The notes below the pieces were generated by a model, which was given only the letters and a program-made list of their open reading frames with translations, ran no database searches and was not told where the DNA came from. A stretch of DNA of 64,000 bases from NCBI GenBank assembly GCA_965198755.1, contig OZ240673.1, positions 2,232,001 through 2,296,000 of the forward strand. The letters run 5' to 3'. The DNA is from BOG-908 sp963692875. GTDB lineage: Bacteria > Pseudomonadota > Alphaproteobacteria > Acetobacterales > Acetobacteraceae. The position numbers were made by a program, and so were the translations under genes. Of the stretch, positions 56,291 to 64,000 are shown piece after piece (position 1 is the first letter of the stretch; every line of letters begins with the position of its first letter).

Positions 56291-57393
56291 CACGTATCCT
56301 CCAGGGCCAGGGCCGCCAGCGCCGCCACTTCGGCGCGCACCATCCCTTCGCGCGGGGCGTCACGCAAGGTGGTGAACCATTGCTCCGGCGGGTTGCGGCC
56401 GGCCGCCCGGTTGTAGCGCAGCCCGCGCAGCACGGCCTCCGCCGCCGGCGTGGTCCGCGGCGGGATGGGGATGCCGCACAGCACCGCCCACACGCCGGCC
56501 CAGCAGCGCGCCACGCTCCACGGGTTGTAGCCGCCGCCGCCGGTCACGATCAGCCGCGGCGCCACATGCCGCATTGCGTCCACCACCGCCCAGTGCGCGT
56601 TGTTGGACAGCGACAGCCGGGACAGCGGGTCTTCCTCCAGCGCGTCCGCCCCGCACTGCAGGAACACCGCCTTTGGCCGGTGCGCCCGCACCAGCGGCAG
56701 GATCGCGCCGTGCAGCAGCGCCCGCATCTCGCTGTCGTTGAACCCCGCCGGCACCGGAAAATTACGCGCCGCCCCGCCCGCACGGTCCCCCGCCGCACCG
56801 GTGCGCGGCCAGCGCCCCGCCTCGTGCACGCTGATGGTCAGCACGCGCGAGTCGCCGGCAAACGCGTCCTGCACCCCGTCGCCGTGATGCGCGTCGATGT
56901 CGAGGTAGACGACGCGCTCCAGCCCCTGGTCCAGCCAGGCCAGCACACCCAGCACCGGGTCGTTGAGGTAGCAGAACCCCGACGCACGCGCCGGCCGCCC
57001 GTGATGCGTGCCGCCGCCGGGACAATACACGGTGCCGCCATCCCCGGTCAGGCGCGCCGCCAGCAGCACCCCGCCCGCCGAGGTCATCGGCCGCCGATAG
57101 ATCTCCGGATACACCGGGTTGCCTTCCGCCCCGATGCGATACAGTGCGCGGTCCGCGTCCGAGACGGTCTGTGTCTCCTCCGCGCGGCGCAGCGCAGCCA
57201 CGTAGGCCGGGTCGTGAAAGCGGCAGACCTGCGCCTCGGTCGCCATCGGCGCCGCGTGGAAAGCGGCGTCGTCCAGCCAGCCCATCGCGCGGCACACATC
57301 GGTGACGGTGGAGACGCGCGGCACCGCCAGCGGGTGGCCCGCGCCGTAGGTGGAGCCTCGGTAGATTTCGCTGCCGATGAAAAGCGGGTGCAT
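56290..57393 (-). CDS. Histone-deacetylase-like amidohydrolase (AcuC type)
   Basis: 367 residues. HPLAVPRVSTVTDVCRAMGW near residue 18, GGTHHGRPARASGFCYLND near 128 with the catalytic His pair, YLDIDAHHGDGVQDAF near 163 (zinc-binding Asp and His), LQCGADALEEDPLSRL near 245, and VTGGGGYNPWSVAR near 283 are diagnostic. It removes acetyl groups from protein lysines or small amines. The start ATG is formed at the edge of an arm-repeat with no spacer (GCTTGCTTATGC on the minus strand), and so it has no ribosome binding site of its own. It is coupled to DUF192 downstream. Confidence 0.9.
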   Translation of the reverse strand: MHPLFIGSEIYRGSTYGAGHPLAVPRVSTVTDVCRAMGWLDDAAFHAAPMATEAQVCRFHDPAYVAALRRAEETQTVSDADRALYRIGAEGNPVYPEIYRRPMTSAGGVLLAARLTGDGGTVYCPGGGTHHGRPARASGFCYLNDPVLGVLAWLDQGLERVVYLDIDAHHGDGVQDAFAGDSRVLTISVHEAGRWPRTGAAGDRAGGAARNFPVPAGFNDSEMRALLHGAILPLVRAHRPKAVFLQCGADALEEDPLSRLSLSNNAHWAVVDAMRHVAPRLIVTGGGGYNPWSVARCWAGVWAVLCGIPIPPRTTPAAEAVLRGLRYNRAAGRNPPEQWFTTLRDAPREGMVRAEVAALAALALEDT

Positions 57394-57535
57394 AAGCAAG
57401 CAAGGCCTTCTTTTTCGAGAAAAAGAAGCAAAAAGCTTTTATCACGGCTGTCGCGGTTCTCTCCGGCGAGCGCGCGACAGCGGAACCAAAAGTTTTTTGG
57501 TTCTTTTTTTCAAAAACGAACCGCTTACTTGCTCT
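57394..57535 (+). repeat. Arm-repeat copy 29, two-armed
   Basis: B-type left arm, GGCTGTCGCGGTTCTCTCC, GCGCGCGACAGCGG and A-type right arm. It lies between divergent genes and touches the start codon of the histone-deacetylase-like gene. Confidence 0.95.
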
Positions 57536-57546
57536 TTGAGTTCCCC

Positions 57547-58230
57547 ATGCCCCGTTTCGACGACATCATTAGCCTAAGCTCAGACTGCGAAGTCTCGCTC
57601 CAGCTACGCCGCCTCGGCATCTCCCACACACCCTCCGTCTTCGACTGGCTGGTCACCCCGTGGGACGCCATGCTCCGCGTCCTGCACGACGGCGGCACGC
57701 ATCTCTGCACCCGCATCGACCGCGGCTACGACGGCGCCGGCGCCGTGTGCGGCACCTACGGCCTCGTCTACTGGCACGAGTTCGCGCGCGATGACGCCCA
57801 CCAGGTCCTGCTGACCGAAGCGAGCACGAAAGCCGCGCAGGACAAGCTGCGCCACAAGATCGCCCGCATGCGCACCGTGCTGGACGCGGACAAGACCGTG
57901 CTGTTCGTCAGGGGCGGCATCGCCACGGACGCGCCGCATGACCGCTACCAGTTCGGCCAGGCGTTCCCGGCCAGCCGGCTGAACGACTTCACTACCCTGG
58001 TGTCCAGGCTGTTTCCGGCGCTGAAGTTCTCGCTCCTGTTCGTCGAATACGCCGGACGCGACCTGCTGGAAGGCGACTGCACGCTGGACCCGCGGATCGT
58101 GCACTACCGCATGCCCTCCGCCGGCAGCATGCTTAAACCGCAGGATGCCGAGTGGGACGCGCTGATGGCGCGCATCGGATACGATTACGTGCCTGACGGC
58201 TCTGGCGGGGGCGGGGAGATGCTTTACTAG
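57547..58230 (+). CDS. DUF1796-type putative cysteine peptidase
   Basis: 227 residues. IISLSSDCEVSLQLRRLGIS near the N-terminus and SVFDWLVTPWDAMLRVL are the DUF1796 pattern, a papain-like group. LLFVEYAGRDLLEGDCTL and the His-containing RIVHYRMPSAGS follow. The Cys of SSDCE would be the nucleophile by analogy. Its substrate is unknown. The same S-x-x-C-E signature recurs in the gene at 58756 on the other strand, and the two genes converge with three repeat copies between them. ATG 57547 is eleven bases from a repeat. Confidence 0.75.
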   Translation: MPRFDDIISLSSDCEVSLQLRRLGISHTPSVFDWLVTPWDAMLRVLHDGGTHLCTRIDRGYDGAGAVCGTYGLVYWHEFARDDAHQVLLTEASTKAAQDKLRHKIARMRTVLDADKTVLFVRGGIATDAPHDRYQFGQAFPASRLNDFTTLVSRLFPALKFSLLFVEYAGRDLLEGDCTLDPRIVHYRMPSAGSMLKPQDAEWDALMARIGYDYVPDGSGGGGEMLY

Positions 58231-58232
58231 GC

Positions 58233-58340
58233 CAGCAAGAAAGCAGTTCTTTGAAAGAAAGAACCAAAAAACTTCTATCCCCTCAGGTGCGCGCTGCAGG
58301 AACTTTGCGACAGCTGGGATAGAAGTTTTTTGCCATCGCA
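58233..58340 (-). repeat. Arm-repeat copy 30, right arm missing
   Basis: A shortened A-type left hairpin (GTTCTTTGAAAGAAAGAAC), a GCTGCAGGAACTTTGCGACAGC centre, and only the first bases of a right arm. Confidence 0.8.
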
Positions 58341-58370
58341 GTATAAGCCGGCCTGGAGATCGACCGTTGC

Positions 58371-58527
58371 GGAAGCAAGAAAGGCCTTCTTTTTTAAAAA
58401 AAAGCAAAAGACCGTTGCATCCCATCTTCAGCATTTGTGTGTGTCCGGGGGTAACCCGACTGCTGCAAATGCGAAGGAACAAAAGTTTTTTGGTCCTTTT
58501 TCTCAAAAAAAGACTGCTTGCTTTCTA
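58371..58527. repeat. Arm-repeat copy 31, odd centre
   Basis: Left arm GGCCTTCTTTTTTAAAAAAAAGC and a right A-type arm with GGTCC. The centre lacks CTGTCGCGG; it has TGCAAATGCG and a stem TTTGCAGCAG-like pairing instead. Confidence 0.75.
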
Positions 58528-58586
58528 CCAAGAGAAACCGTCAACGGCGCTTGATACAAACAGAAAGTCTTGACGGTGACAGTTCA

Positions 58587-58708
58587 AGGCAAGCAGTTCT
58601 TTCTTGAAAAACCTGTGTTCCCAGGGCGCACGCTGCAGAAACCTCCGCGACAGCAGGGATAAAAGTCTTTTGCTTCTTTTCTTCAGAAAAGAAGGCCTTG
58701 CTTCCTTG
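58587..58708 (-). repeat. Arm-repeat copy 32, left hairpin shortened
   Basis: Left arm reduced (GTTCTTTCTTGAAAAAC), GCTGCAGAAACCTCCGCGACAGC and a complete D-type right arm. It is the third copy in a cluster between convergent genes. Confidence 0.85.
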
Positions 58709-58755
58709 CAGGACGCCGCAAGGTCAAGACCTACGCCCGCTGGGCAAAAGTCGTG

Positions 58756-59901
58756 TCAGTCTTTCAACAACAGTTTCGCATTGTACAGCACGCTCAACCA
58801 GGCATCCCAGCTCGCGTAGCCTCGCTCGTCCACGGCGCCCAGATGGCCCAGCAGAAAACCTGGATACAGCCTGTCCACCTGCCCCGCCCGAGCAGGGTCG
58901 CCGAACACCGTCCACAGCATCGCGTTGGGTCCGTGCACGTTCAGCGCGCAGAACACCGCCAACGCCTCCGCCCCGCTCAGCCGCCCGGGTTCGATGAACG
59001 TCAGCACGCATACCTTCTCGCCGGCGCGCAAATCCTCGACGAACTTGCGCTGCAGGAACGCGAGCCGCCGGCACTGCTCGCGCCACACGGCATCCTGCGT
59101 TGCCTCCGCCGCAGTCCGCCGCGTGCTGTACCAAAGATAGTGGGTCTGCTCGTGCACCTTGTATTCGCAATCCGGCGGGTCGGAGACGAACACGCGCGTC
59201 GTCTCCGGCCTACCCACGCCGGCGAACCCGGCCATAAGTCCCTCCACCAGCATGTGGTTGACCACGCTGGCGAACCGCAGCAGCCCCAGCGGCTCCGCGC
59301 CCAATCCCCGCTGCACCAGGCCGAACTCGCAATTCTGCCCGATGCTCTCGAAGCGCGACGCCAGACGCTCCGGCGCCAGTCCCGTTGCCGCCTGCACCGC
59401 CGCCTGCAGCGTGCCGTCCGCCATCTCGCCCGCAACCGGGCCGCGCGTGGCGGGCGGCAACCTGGGCGGCGGCAGGCGGAACACGCGCAGGTCGGTCACC
59501 AGCAGGCCGAACGGCTCGCCGGACGGGCTGAGGCCGGCCTCCGCCCGCGTCAGACGGCTGCTGAGGTGGTGTATTTCAAGGGTGAGCTCGTCGTCGCCCT
59601 CGGTGCTGGCTGGCAGGGGAAACGCGAGCGTGCGGTGGCCTTCCCACTCCACGTTGGCCAGCAGGCGGCCGTTGACCGCCAGCATCACCGTCTGCACCGG
59701 CAGACTCACCGCGTCGCACCACGGCATGGCGCCGAGCAGCAACACACAGCCGGGGCCCGGCCGCGCCACGGGCAGCCGCATGTGGCTTTCGGCACCTACC
59801 GCCCAACGGTGCCCCGGCTCCTGCGGGCCCCAACCTTGCGCCACGTAGGCGGCGCTGTCGCCGGAACGGTCGAACCTGATCTCGGCGAGGAACGCGATCA
59901 T
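58756..59901 (-). CDS. Hypothetical protein with a DUF1796-like cysteine motif
   Basis: 381 residues in two parts. The first (about 1-150) is beta-rich (IAFLAEIRFDRSGDSAAYV, VSLPVQTVMLAVNGRLL), like a carbohydrate-binding or jelly-roll domain. The second (about 175-381) begins FESIGQNCEFGLVQRGLGAE, close to the S-L-G-x-x-C-E motif of DUF1796. It continues with LRFASVVNHMLVEGL, a possible core helix, and ends with AWLSVLYNAKLLLKD. The function is unknown. A papain-like fold coupled to a sugar-binding part, perhaps acting with polysaccharide enzymes, is a guess. The motif shared with the facing gene is the main clue. Confidence 0.6.
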   Translation of the reverse strand: MIAFLAEIRFDRSGDSAAYVAQGWGPQEPGHRWAVGAESHMRLPVARPGPGCVLLLGAMPWCDAVSLPVQTVMLAVNGRLLANVEWEGHRTLAFPLPASTEGDDELTLEIHHLSSRLTRAEAGLSPSGEPFGLLVTDLRVFRLPPPRLPPATRGPVAGEMADGTLQAAVQAATGLAPERLASRFESIGQNCEFGLVQRGLGAEPLGLLRFASVVNHMLVEGLMAGFAGVGRPETTRVFVSDPPDCEYKVHEQTHYLWYSTRRTAAEATQDAVWREQCRRLAFLQRKFVEDLRAGEKVCVLTFIEPGRLSGAEALAVFCALNVHGPNAMLWTVFGDPARAGQVDRLYPGFLLGHLGAVDERGYASWDAWLSVLYNAKLLLKD

Positions 59902-59918
59902 GTTCGGCTAACAGAACA

Positions 59919-60054
59919 GAAAGCAAGCAGTTCTTTTTTGGAAAAAAGTACCAAAAAACTTTTGACTCCGCTGTCGCGCGCTCGCCGGAGAGAACCGCGA
60001 CAGCCGAGATAAAGTCTTTTTTCTTCTTTTTCTTCCAGAAAAAGAAGGCCTTGC
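59919..60054 (-). repeat. Arm-repeat copy 33, two-armed
   Basis: A-type left arm, centre with CTCCGCTGTCGCGCGCTCGC and CCGCGACAGCC, and a B-like right arm with an extra CTTCCAG loop. It touches the stop of the following gene. Confidence 0.93.
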
Positions 60055-61467
60055 TTACCTTCCCGTAGAAATCCGCTCGACCAGCTCCCGAACATTCGGA
60101 ATATACCCGTTCGAGTAAAACGGGTCGCTCCCGAACCGGAACGCGTTGTGCCCCGCGAACATCAGGTTGTCGTCCAGCGCCCGCTCGTTGTCGTAGTCGT
60201 GCGCGATGTCCTGCAGCGTCTTCTGGATGCAGAAGCTCCGCGGGTCGGCTTTCTTGCCGTTGGAGAAATCCGGCTCCTCCTGCGCCCAGTTGGAGAACCG
60301 GCACGTGGAGAGGCACCCCATGCACGCTGTCTGGTCGGAGAGTATCTCGCGCGCCCGCTCCGGGTCCACAAAGATCAGCGTGGAATCCGGCGTCCGCATC
60401 GCCTCGGTGTAACCCTCTGCCTCCCAGTCGCGCACCCGCGCCAGGTCACCGATGGTCAGGTACACCGGCCGCTTGCGCGGGCCCACGCCGTACTCCGCCA
60501 AATGCTCGCCCACCATCTCGGTCGTGTAGGCCACCTGCCGGTCGCTGCGCGCGCGCAGCTCCTGGATGAAGTGGTTGTTCACCGCGCTGGAGTAGAAGCC
60601 GGTCGGGCTGAACCGGTTGAGGAACACGTCGCCCGGCTTCAGCGTCAGCAGGCGCTGCTTCCAGTTCGGGCTGATCGGGCTTTCCTGCGTCAGCAGCGGG
60701 CGGGTGCCGAACTGGAAGGCGATCGGCCCCAGCTCGGGGTTGTCGATCCAGTCCTGCCACTCCTCCAGCCACCACACGCCGCCGGCCATGATGATCGGCG
60801 TCTCGTCCAGTCCGAAGGTGCGCATCAGCTTGCGCAAGGCCAGCACGCGCTGGAACGGCGCCTCCGGCTTCTCCGGATGCTCGCCGTTGGACAACCCGTT
60901 ATGCCCGCCTGCCAGCCACGGGTCCTCATAGACCACGCCGCCCAGCAGGGACGCCGCCTTAGAATAAGCCCGCTTCCACAGCGCGTTGAACGCGCGCGCC
61001 GACGACACGATCGGGTAGTAGTGCACGCCGAACCGCGCCGCGATGTCGCTCAACCTGTACGGCATGCCGGCGCCGCAGGTGATGCCGTTGATCAACCCGC
61101 GGGCGCCTTCCAGCACGCCGGTGATGACGCGTTCGGCGCCGCCCATCTCCCACAGCAGGTTGGCGTGGATGCGGCCGCGACCACCAGCGGTCTCGTGCGC
61201 CTGCTGCGCCTGGGTGATACCGCCACTGATTGCGTAGGCCACCAGCTCCTCGTGCCGGTCCCGCCGCGTGCGGCCGTGATAGACCTGCGGAATCGGCCTT
61301 CCGTCCGCGTCGAAACTGTCCGGGTTCACCGCGCTGAACGTGCCGGCGCCGCCGCAGGCCGCCCACGATCCGCAGGTGACGCCGTTGGACACCGCCACGC
61401 CCTTGCCGCCTTCGATGAGCGGTAGCACGTCCACGCCGCCCATCCGTATCGCGTTCAACGCCTTCAT
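60055..61467 (-). CDS. Nitronate-monooxygenase-like flavoprotein
   Basis: 470 residues, a TIM-barrel FMN enzyme of the NMO/2-nitropropane dioxygenase superfamily. VLPLIEGGKGVAVSNGVTCG near residue 14, GLINGITCGAGMPYRL near 127, IIMAGGVWWLEEWQDW near 238 and IAFQFGTRPLLTQESPIS near 262 are family blocks. A C-terminal Cys cluster (TACMGCLSTCRFSNW near 395) is unusual for simple NMOs and may bind a metal or cluster. The 470-residue length also exceeds the common 320-350. Substrate unknown. The stop is fused to a repeat. Confidence 0.75.
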   Translation of the reverse strand: MKALNAIRMGGVDVLPLIEGGKGVAVSNGVTCGSWAACGGAGTFSAVNPDSFDADGRPIPQVYHGRTRRDRHEELVAYAISGGITQAQQAHETAGGRGRIHANLLWEMGGAERVITGVLEGARGLINGITCGAGMPYRLSDIAARFGVHYYPIVSSARAFNALWKRAYSKAASLLGGVVYEDPWLAGGHNGLSNGEHPEKPEAPFQRVLALRKLMRTFGLDETPIIMAGGVWWLEEWQDWIDNPELGPIAFQFGTRPLLTQESPISPNWKQRLLTLKPGDVFLNRFSPTGFYSSAVNNHFIQELRARSDRQVAYTTEMVGEHLAEYGVGPRKRPVYLTIGDLARVRDWEAEGYTEAMRTPDSTLIFVDPERAREILSDQTACMGCLSTCRFSNWAQEEPDFSNGKKADPRSFCIQKTLQDIAHDYDNERALDDNLMFAGHNAFRFGSDPFYSNGYIPNVRELVERISTGR

Positions 61468-61636
61468 GTCTTCAGCCCTCGGCAGCTAGCATTCAGTCAT
61501 CAGGGAATCGCGCCTTCTGATGACTGAAGGCTGGCAGCCGGAACCTGGACCAGGAGTCCAGAGGCCTCGGATGAAGATGTTCGCAATACGGAGAAATACA
61601 GCGTTACCGACCTGCTTTCAATTCAGAAGATCGACA
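61468..61636. other. Spacer with a 12-bp perfect hairpin
   Basis: TTCAGTCATCAG and CTGATGACTGAA are separated by 13 bases at 61492-61528. No T-run follows. No gene was seen; a small regulatory hairpin is possible. Confidence 0.5.
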
Positions 61637-61774
61637 GGCAAGCAAGCGGTTCTTTTTTGAAAAAAAGAACCAAAAAACTTTTATTCCCTTTGGCGCGGGC
61701 TGGCAGAACCATCGCGACAGCAGGACCAAAAGTCTTTTGCTTCTTTTCTTCAGAAAAGAAGGCCTTGCTTCCTT
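61637..61774 (-). repeat. Arm-repeat copy 34, two-armed
   Basis: A-type left arm, centre GGCTGGCAGAACCATCGCGACAGC and D-type right arm. It lies between pnp and the flavoprotein gene. Confidence 0.95.
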
Positions 61775-61804
61775 CTCAGGTGCCAGACCCTAAGCTCGCT
61801 GGTC

Positions 61805-63952
61805 TCAGTCGGCCGCCTCTTCCCGGCGGCCGCCCTTCGGTCCCACCTTGTCCGAGATATCCTCGCCGCTCGCCTGGTCAACCACCCGCATGGACAACTT
61901 GACCTTGCCGCGGTCGTCGAAGCCGAGGCACTTCACCTTCACGGCGTCGCCCACGCTGACCACGTCCGTCGTCTTGTTGACGCGGCCGTTGTTCAGCTCG
62001 CTGATGTGCACCAGGCCGTCACGCGAGCCGAGGAAGTTTACGAACGCGCCGAACTCGGCGGTCTTGACCACCTTGCCGTTGTAGATCGCACCCAGCTCCG
62101 GCTCGGCGACGATGCCGCGGATCCAGTCGATCGCGCGCTGCGCGGCCTCTTCCGTTGTCGCCGCGATCTTGATCGTGCCGTCGTCCTCGATGTCGATCTT
62201 CGCCCCGGTCTGCTCGACGATCTCGCGGATCACCTTGCCGCCGGTGCCGATCACCTCGCGGATCTTCTCCTTCGGCACGTTGATCACCGTGATCCGCGGC
62301 GCCGTGCTGGCCACCGCGTTGCGTGCGCCGGTCAGCGCGCGCGCCATCTCGCCCAGGATGTGCAGGCGCCCGTCCTTGGCCTGGTCCAGCGCAATGCGCA
62401 TGATTTCCTGCGTGATGGACGTGATCTTGATGTCCATCTGCAGGCTGGTGATGCCGTGCTCGGTGCCGGCCACCTTGAAGTCCATGTCGCCGAGGTGGTC
62501 CTCGTCGCCCAGGATGTCGGACAGCACGGCGAAGCCGCGGTCCTCCTTGATCAGCCCCATGGCGATGCCGGCCACCGGGCGCTTCAGCGGCACGCCGCCG
62601 TCCATCATCGCCAGCGAGCTGCCGCACACCGTCGCCATCGACGAGCTGCCGTTGCTCTCCAGGATCTCGCTGACGATGCGCAGCGTGTAGGGAAAGTCCT
62701 CCTTGGCCGGCAGCAGCGGGTGGATCGCGCGCCAGGCCAGCTTGCCGTGGCCGATCTCGCGCCGGCCGGGGCTGCCCATGCGGCCCGCCTCGCCCACGCT
62801 GAAGGGCGGGAAGTTGTAGTGCAGCATGAAGTTTTCCTTGTACTCGCCTTCCAAGGAATCCATGAACTGCTCGTCCTGGCCGGTGCCCAGCGTCACCACG
62901 CACAGCGCCTGCGTCTCGCCGCGGGTGAACAGCGCGCTGCCGTGCGCACGCGGCAGCACGCCCACTTCGGCGACGATCTGGCGCACCGTCTTGGTGTCGC
63001 GGCCGTCGATGCGCAGGCCGGTGTCCAGGATCGCGTTGCGGACGATGTCTGCCTCGAGGTCCTTCAGCAGGTGCTTGGCGCTCTCATGCGCCATGCCCTC
63101 TTCCTCGAGCTTGGCATGCACGGCCTTCTTGGCGGCACCCACCTTCTCGTAGCGCTGCTGCTTGACGCGCTCCTGGTAGGCTTCGGCCAGCGACCCGCGG
63201 CCCAGCTCGTGGATGCGCGTCTTCAGCGCCACCTCCGCCTGGCTCGGCTCGGCCAGGTTCCACGGCTCCTTGGCCGCGTGCTCGGCGAGCTCGATAATCG
63301 CCTGGATCACCGGCTGGAACGCGGTGTGTCCGAACGCGACCGCGCCGAGCATGATGTCCTCGGGCAGTTCCTTCGCTTCGGATTCCACCATCAGCACGCC
63401 TTCGGCGGTGCCGGCCAGCACCAGGTCCAGCGTCGCGTTTTCCATCTGCGCGATGGTCGGGTTGAGGACGTATTCGCCGTTCTCATAGCCGATGCGGGCG
63501 GCACCGACCGGCCCGAAGAACGGGATGCCGGAGAGGGTGAGTGCCGCCGAGCAGCCGACCAGGGCCACGATGTCCGGATCGTTCTCCATGTCGTGGCCGA
63601 GCACGGTGGCAACCACCTGGACCTCGTTGCGGAAGTTCTCGGGGAACAGCGGGCGCAGCGGCCGGTCGATCAGGCGGCTGGTCAGCGTCTCGTTCTCGCT
63701 GGGGCGGCCTTCGCGCTTGAAGAAGCCGCCGGGGATGCGGCCGGCGGCGTAGGCCTTTTCCTGGTAGTTGACGGTGAGCGGGAAGAAGTCCTGGCCGGAC
63801 TTGATGGATTTCACGCCGACGGCGGTGCACAGCACCATGGTGCCGCCGTAGCTGACGAGCACGGCGCCGTCTGCCTGGCGGGCCATCTTGCCGGTCTCGA
63901 GGACGAGCTTGCGGCCGCCCCAGTCGAGCTCCTTGCGGAAGTAGTTGAACAT
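61805..63952 (-). CDS. pnp: Polynucleotide phosphorylase
   Basis: 715 residues. Two RNase-PH-like halves are joined by a helical linker (PnP alpha domain at about 235-310). MFNYFRKELDWGGRKLVLET is the usual start; EFMDSLEGEYKENFMLHYN-like GQDEQFMDSLEGEYKENFML marks the second half. SGSSMATVCGSSLAMMDGG and ISGVAMGLI-type GIAMGLIKEDRG precede the catalytic Asp region. A KH domain (VIGTGGKVIREIVEQTGAKI) near 565 and an S1 domain (FVNFLGSRDGLVHISELNN) near 635 complete it. It degrades mRNA from the 3' end by phosphorolysis. rpsO, its usual neighbour, would lie outside the window. Confidence 0.96.
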   Translation of the reverse strand: MFNYFRKELDWGGRKLVLETGKMARQADGAVLVSYGGTMVLCTAVGVKSIKSGQDFFPLTVNYQEKAYAAGRIPGGFFKREGRPSENETLTSRLIDRPLRPLFPENFRNEVQVVATVLGHDMENDPDIVALVGCSAALTLSGIPFFGPVGAARIGYENGEYVLNPTIAQMENATLDLVLAGTAEGVLMVESEAKELPEDIMLGAVAFGHTAFQPVIQAIIELAEHAAKEPWNLAEPSQAEVALKTRIHELGRGSLAEAYQERVKQQRYEKVGAAKKAVHAKLEEEGMAHESAKHLLKDLEADIVRNAILDTGLRIDGRDTKTVRQIVAEVGVLPRAHGSALFTRGETQALCVVTLGTGQDEQFMDSLEGEYKENFMLHYNFPPFSVGEAGRMGSPGRREIGHGKLAWRAIHPLLPAKEDFPYTLRIVSEILESNGSSSMATVCGSSLAMMDGGVPLKRPVAGIAMGLIKEDRGFAVLSDILGDEDHLGDMDFKVAGTEHGITSLQMDIKITSITQEIMRIALDQAKDGRLHILGEMARALTGARNAVASTAPRITVINVPKEKIREVIGTGGKVIREIVEQTGAKIDIEDDGTIKIAATTEEAAQRAIDWIRGIVAEPELGAIYNGKVVKTAEFGAFVNFLGSRDGLVHISELNNGRVNKTTDVVSVGDAVKVKCLGFDDRGKVKLSMRVVDQASGEDISDKVGPKGGRREEAAD

Positions 63953-64000
63953 TGCGCTTTGGTCCTTCTGTTGTTGGGAGAAGGGTGCGGGAAGCGCCTC
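63953..64000. other. Window edge upstream of pnp
   Basis: CAGAAGGACC on the minus strand provides AAGGA before the pnp start. Nothing else can be said from 48 bases. Confidence 0.4.

Overview
The window looks like chromosome of a high-G+C alphaproteobacterium, most probably an acetic-acid-bacterium relative (Acetobacteraceae/Rhodospirillales). The evidence is the conserved purQ-purL-bolA-grxD block, the hldD-lgt-MidA-type methyltransferase cluster with pgeF next to it, a UbiK-like protein, a fused AroK-AroB, PqqB, a DUF29 protein and an alphaproteobacterial-style RpoH. This placement is inferred from gene content and codon style, not from a search. About 55 genes are supported; no rRNA, tRNA or CRISPR array was seen.

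Layout. 0-9 kb: secreted proteins, a Na+/H+ antiporter, a broken sulfotransferase, a cytochrome P450, a DUF29 protein and a MATE exporter. 9-15 kb: pqqB, prs, a phosphatase, uvrB. 15-21 kb: a GT90-like gene, then purQ-purL-bolA-grxD, a TetR regulator and a polysaccharide-export lipoprotein. 21.8-27.4 kb: a pentapeptide-repeat/ion-channel fusion, a single-domain response regulator with a CHASE3-PAS-hybrid kinase, and a secreted protein. 28-32.7 kb: a secreted CocE-type hydrolase coupled to an ankyrin protein, an aminotransferase and an orphan HNH nuclease. 32.7-38.3 kb: a lipoprotein, pgeF, the methyltransferase, lgt, hldD and ubiK. 38.7-43.8 kb: a CBS protein, a GloVer-repeat secreted protein, aroK-aroB and xerD. 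43.9-45.4 kb is an A+T-richer patch with a resolvase relic. 45.4-50.4 kb: two CoA-transferase subunits, an IS630-type element and pyrC. 50.5-64 kb: thiolase, rpoH, rluD, hmgA, DUF192, a histone-deacetylase-like enzyme, two proteins sharing a cysteine motif, a nitronate-monooxygenase-like enzyme and pnp.

The outstanding feature is an interspersed element (called the arm-repeat here) at nearly every transcription-unit boundary. I count about 42 copies: roughly 30 two-armed copies of 125-155 bp and a dozen one-armed or eroded ones, together about 8% of the window. Each arm is a hairpin of A/T-runs such as GGTTCTTTTTT-GAAAAAAAGAACC followed by AAAAAACTTTTG. Two inverted arms enclose a G+C-rich centre carrying CTGTCGCGG or its complement. 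The copies have a grammar: one arm is almost always of the GAACC type, and the arm next to CTGTCGCGG is of a GGCCTTC or GGCCTGC type. Copies are missing from tight operon junctions, abut stop codons without any gap in about a dozen genes, and in places supply start codons or C-terminal codons. I do not recognise it as a named repeat family. It is the best candidate here for an undescribed system, perhaps a BIME-like mosaic element acting as a transcription boundary or leader.
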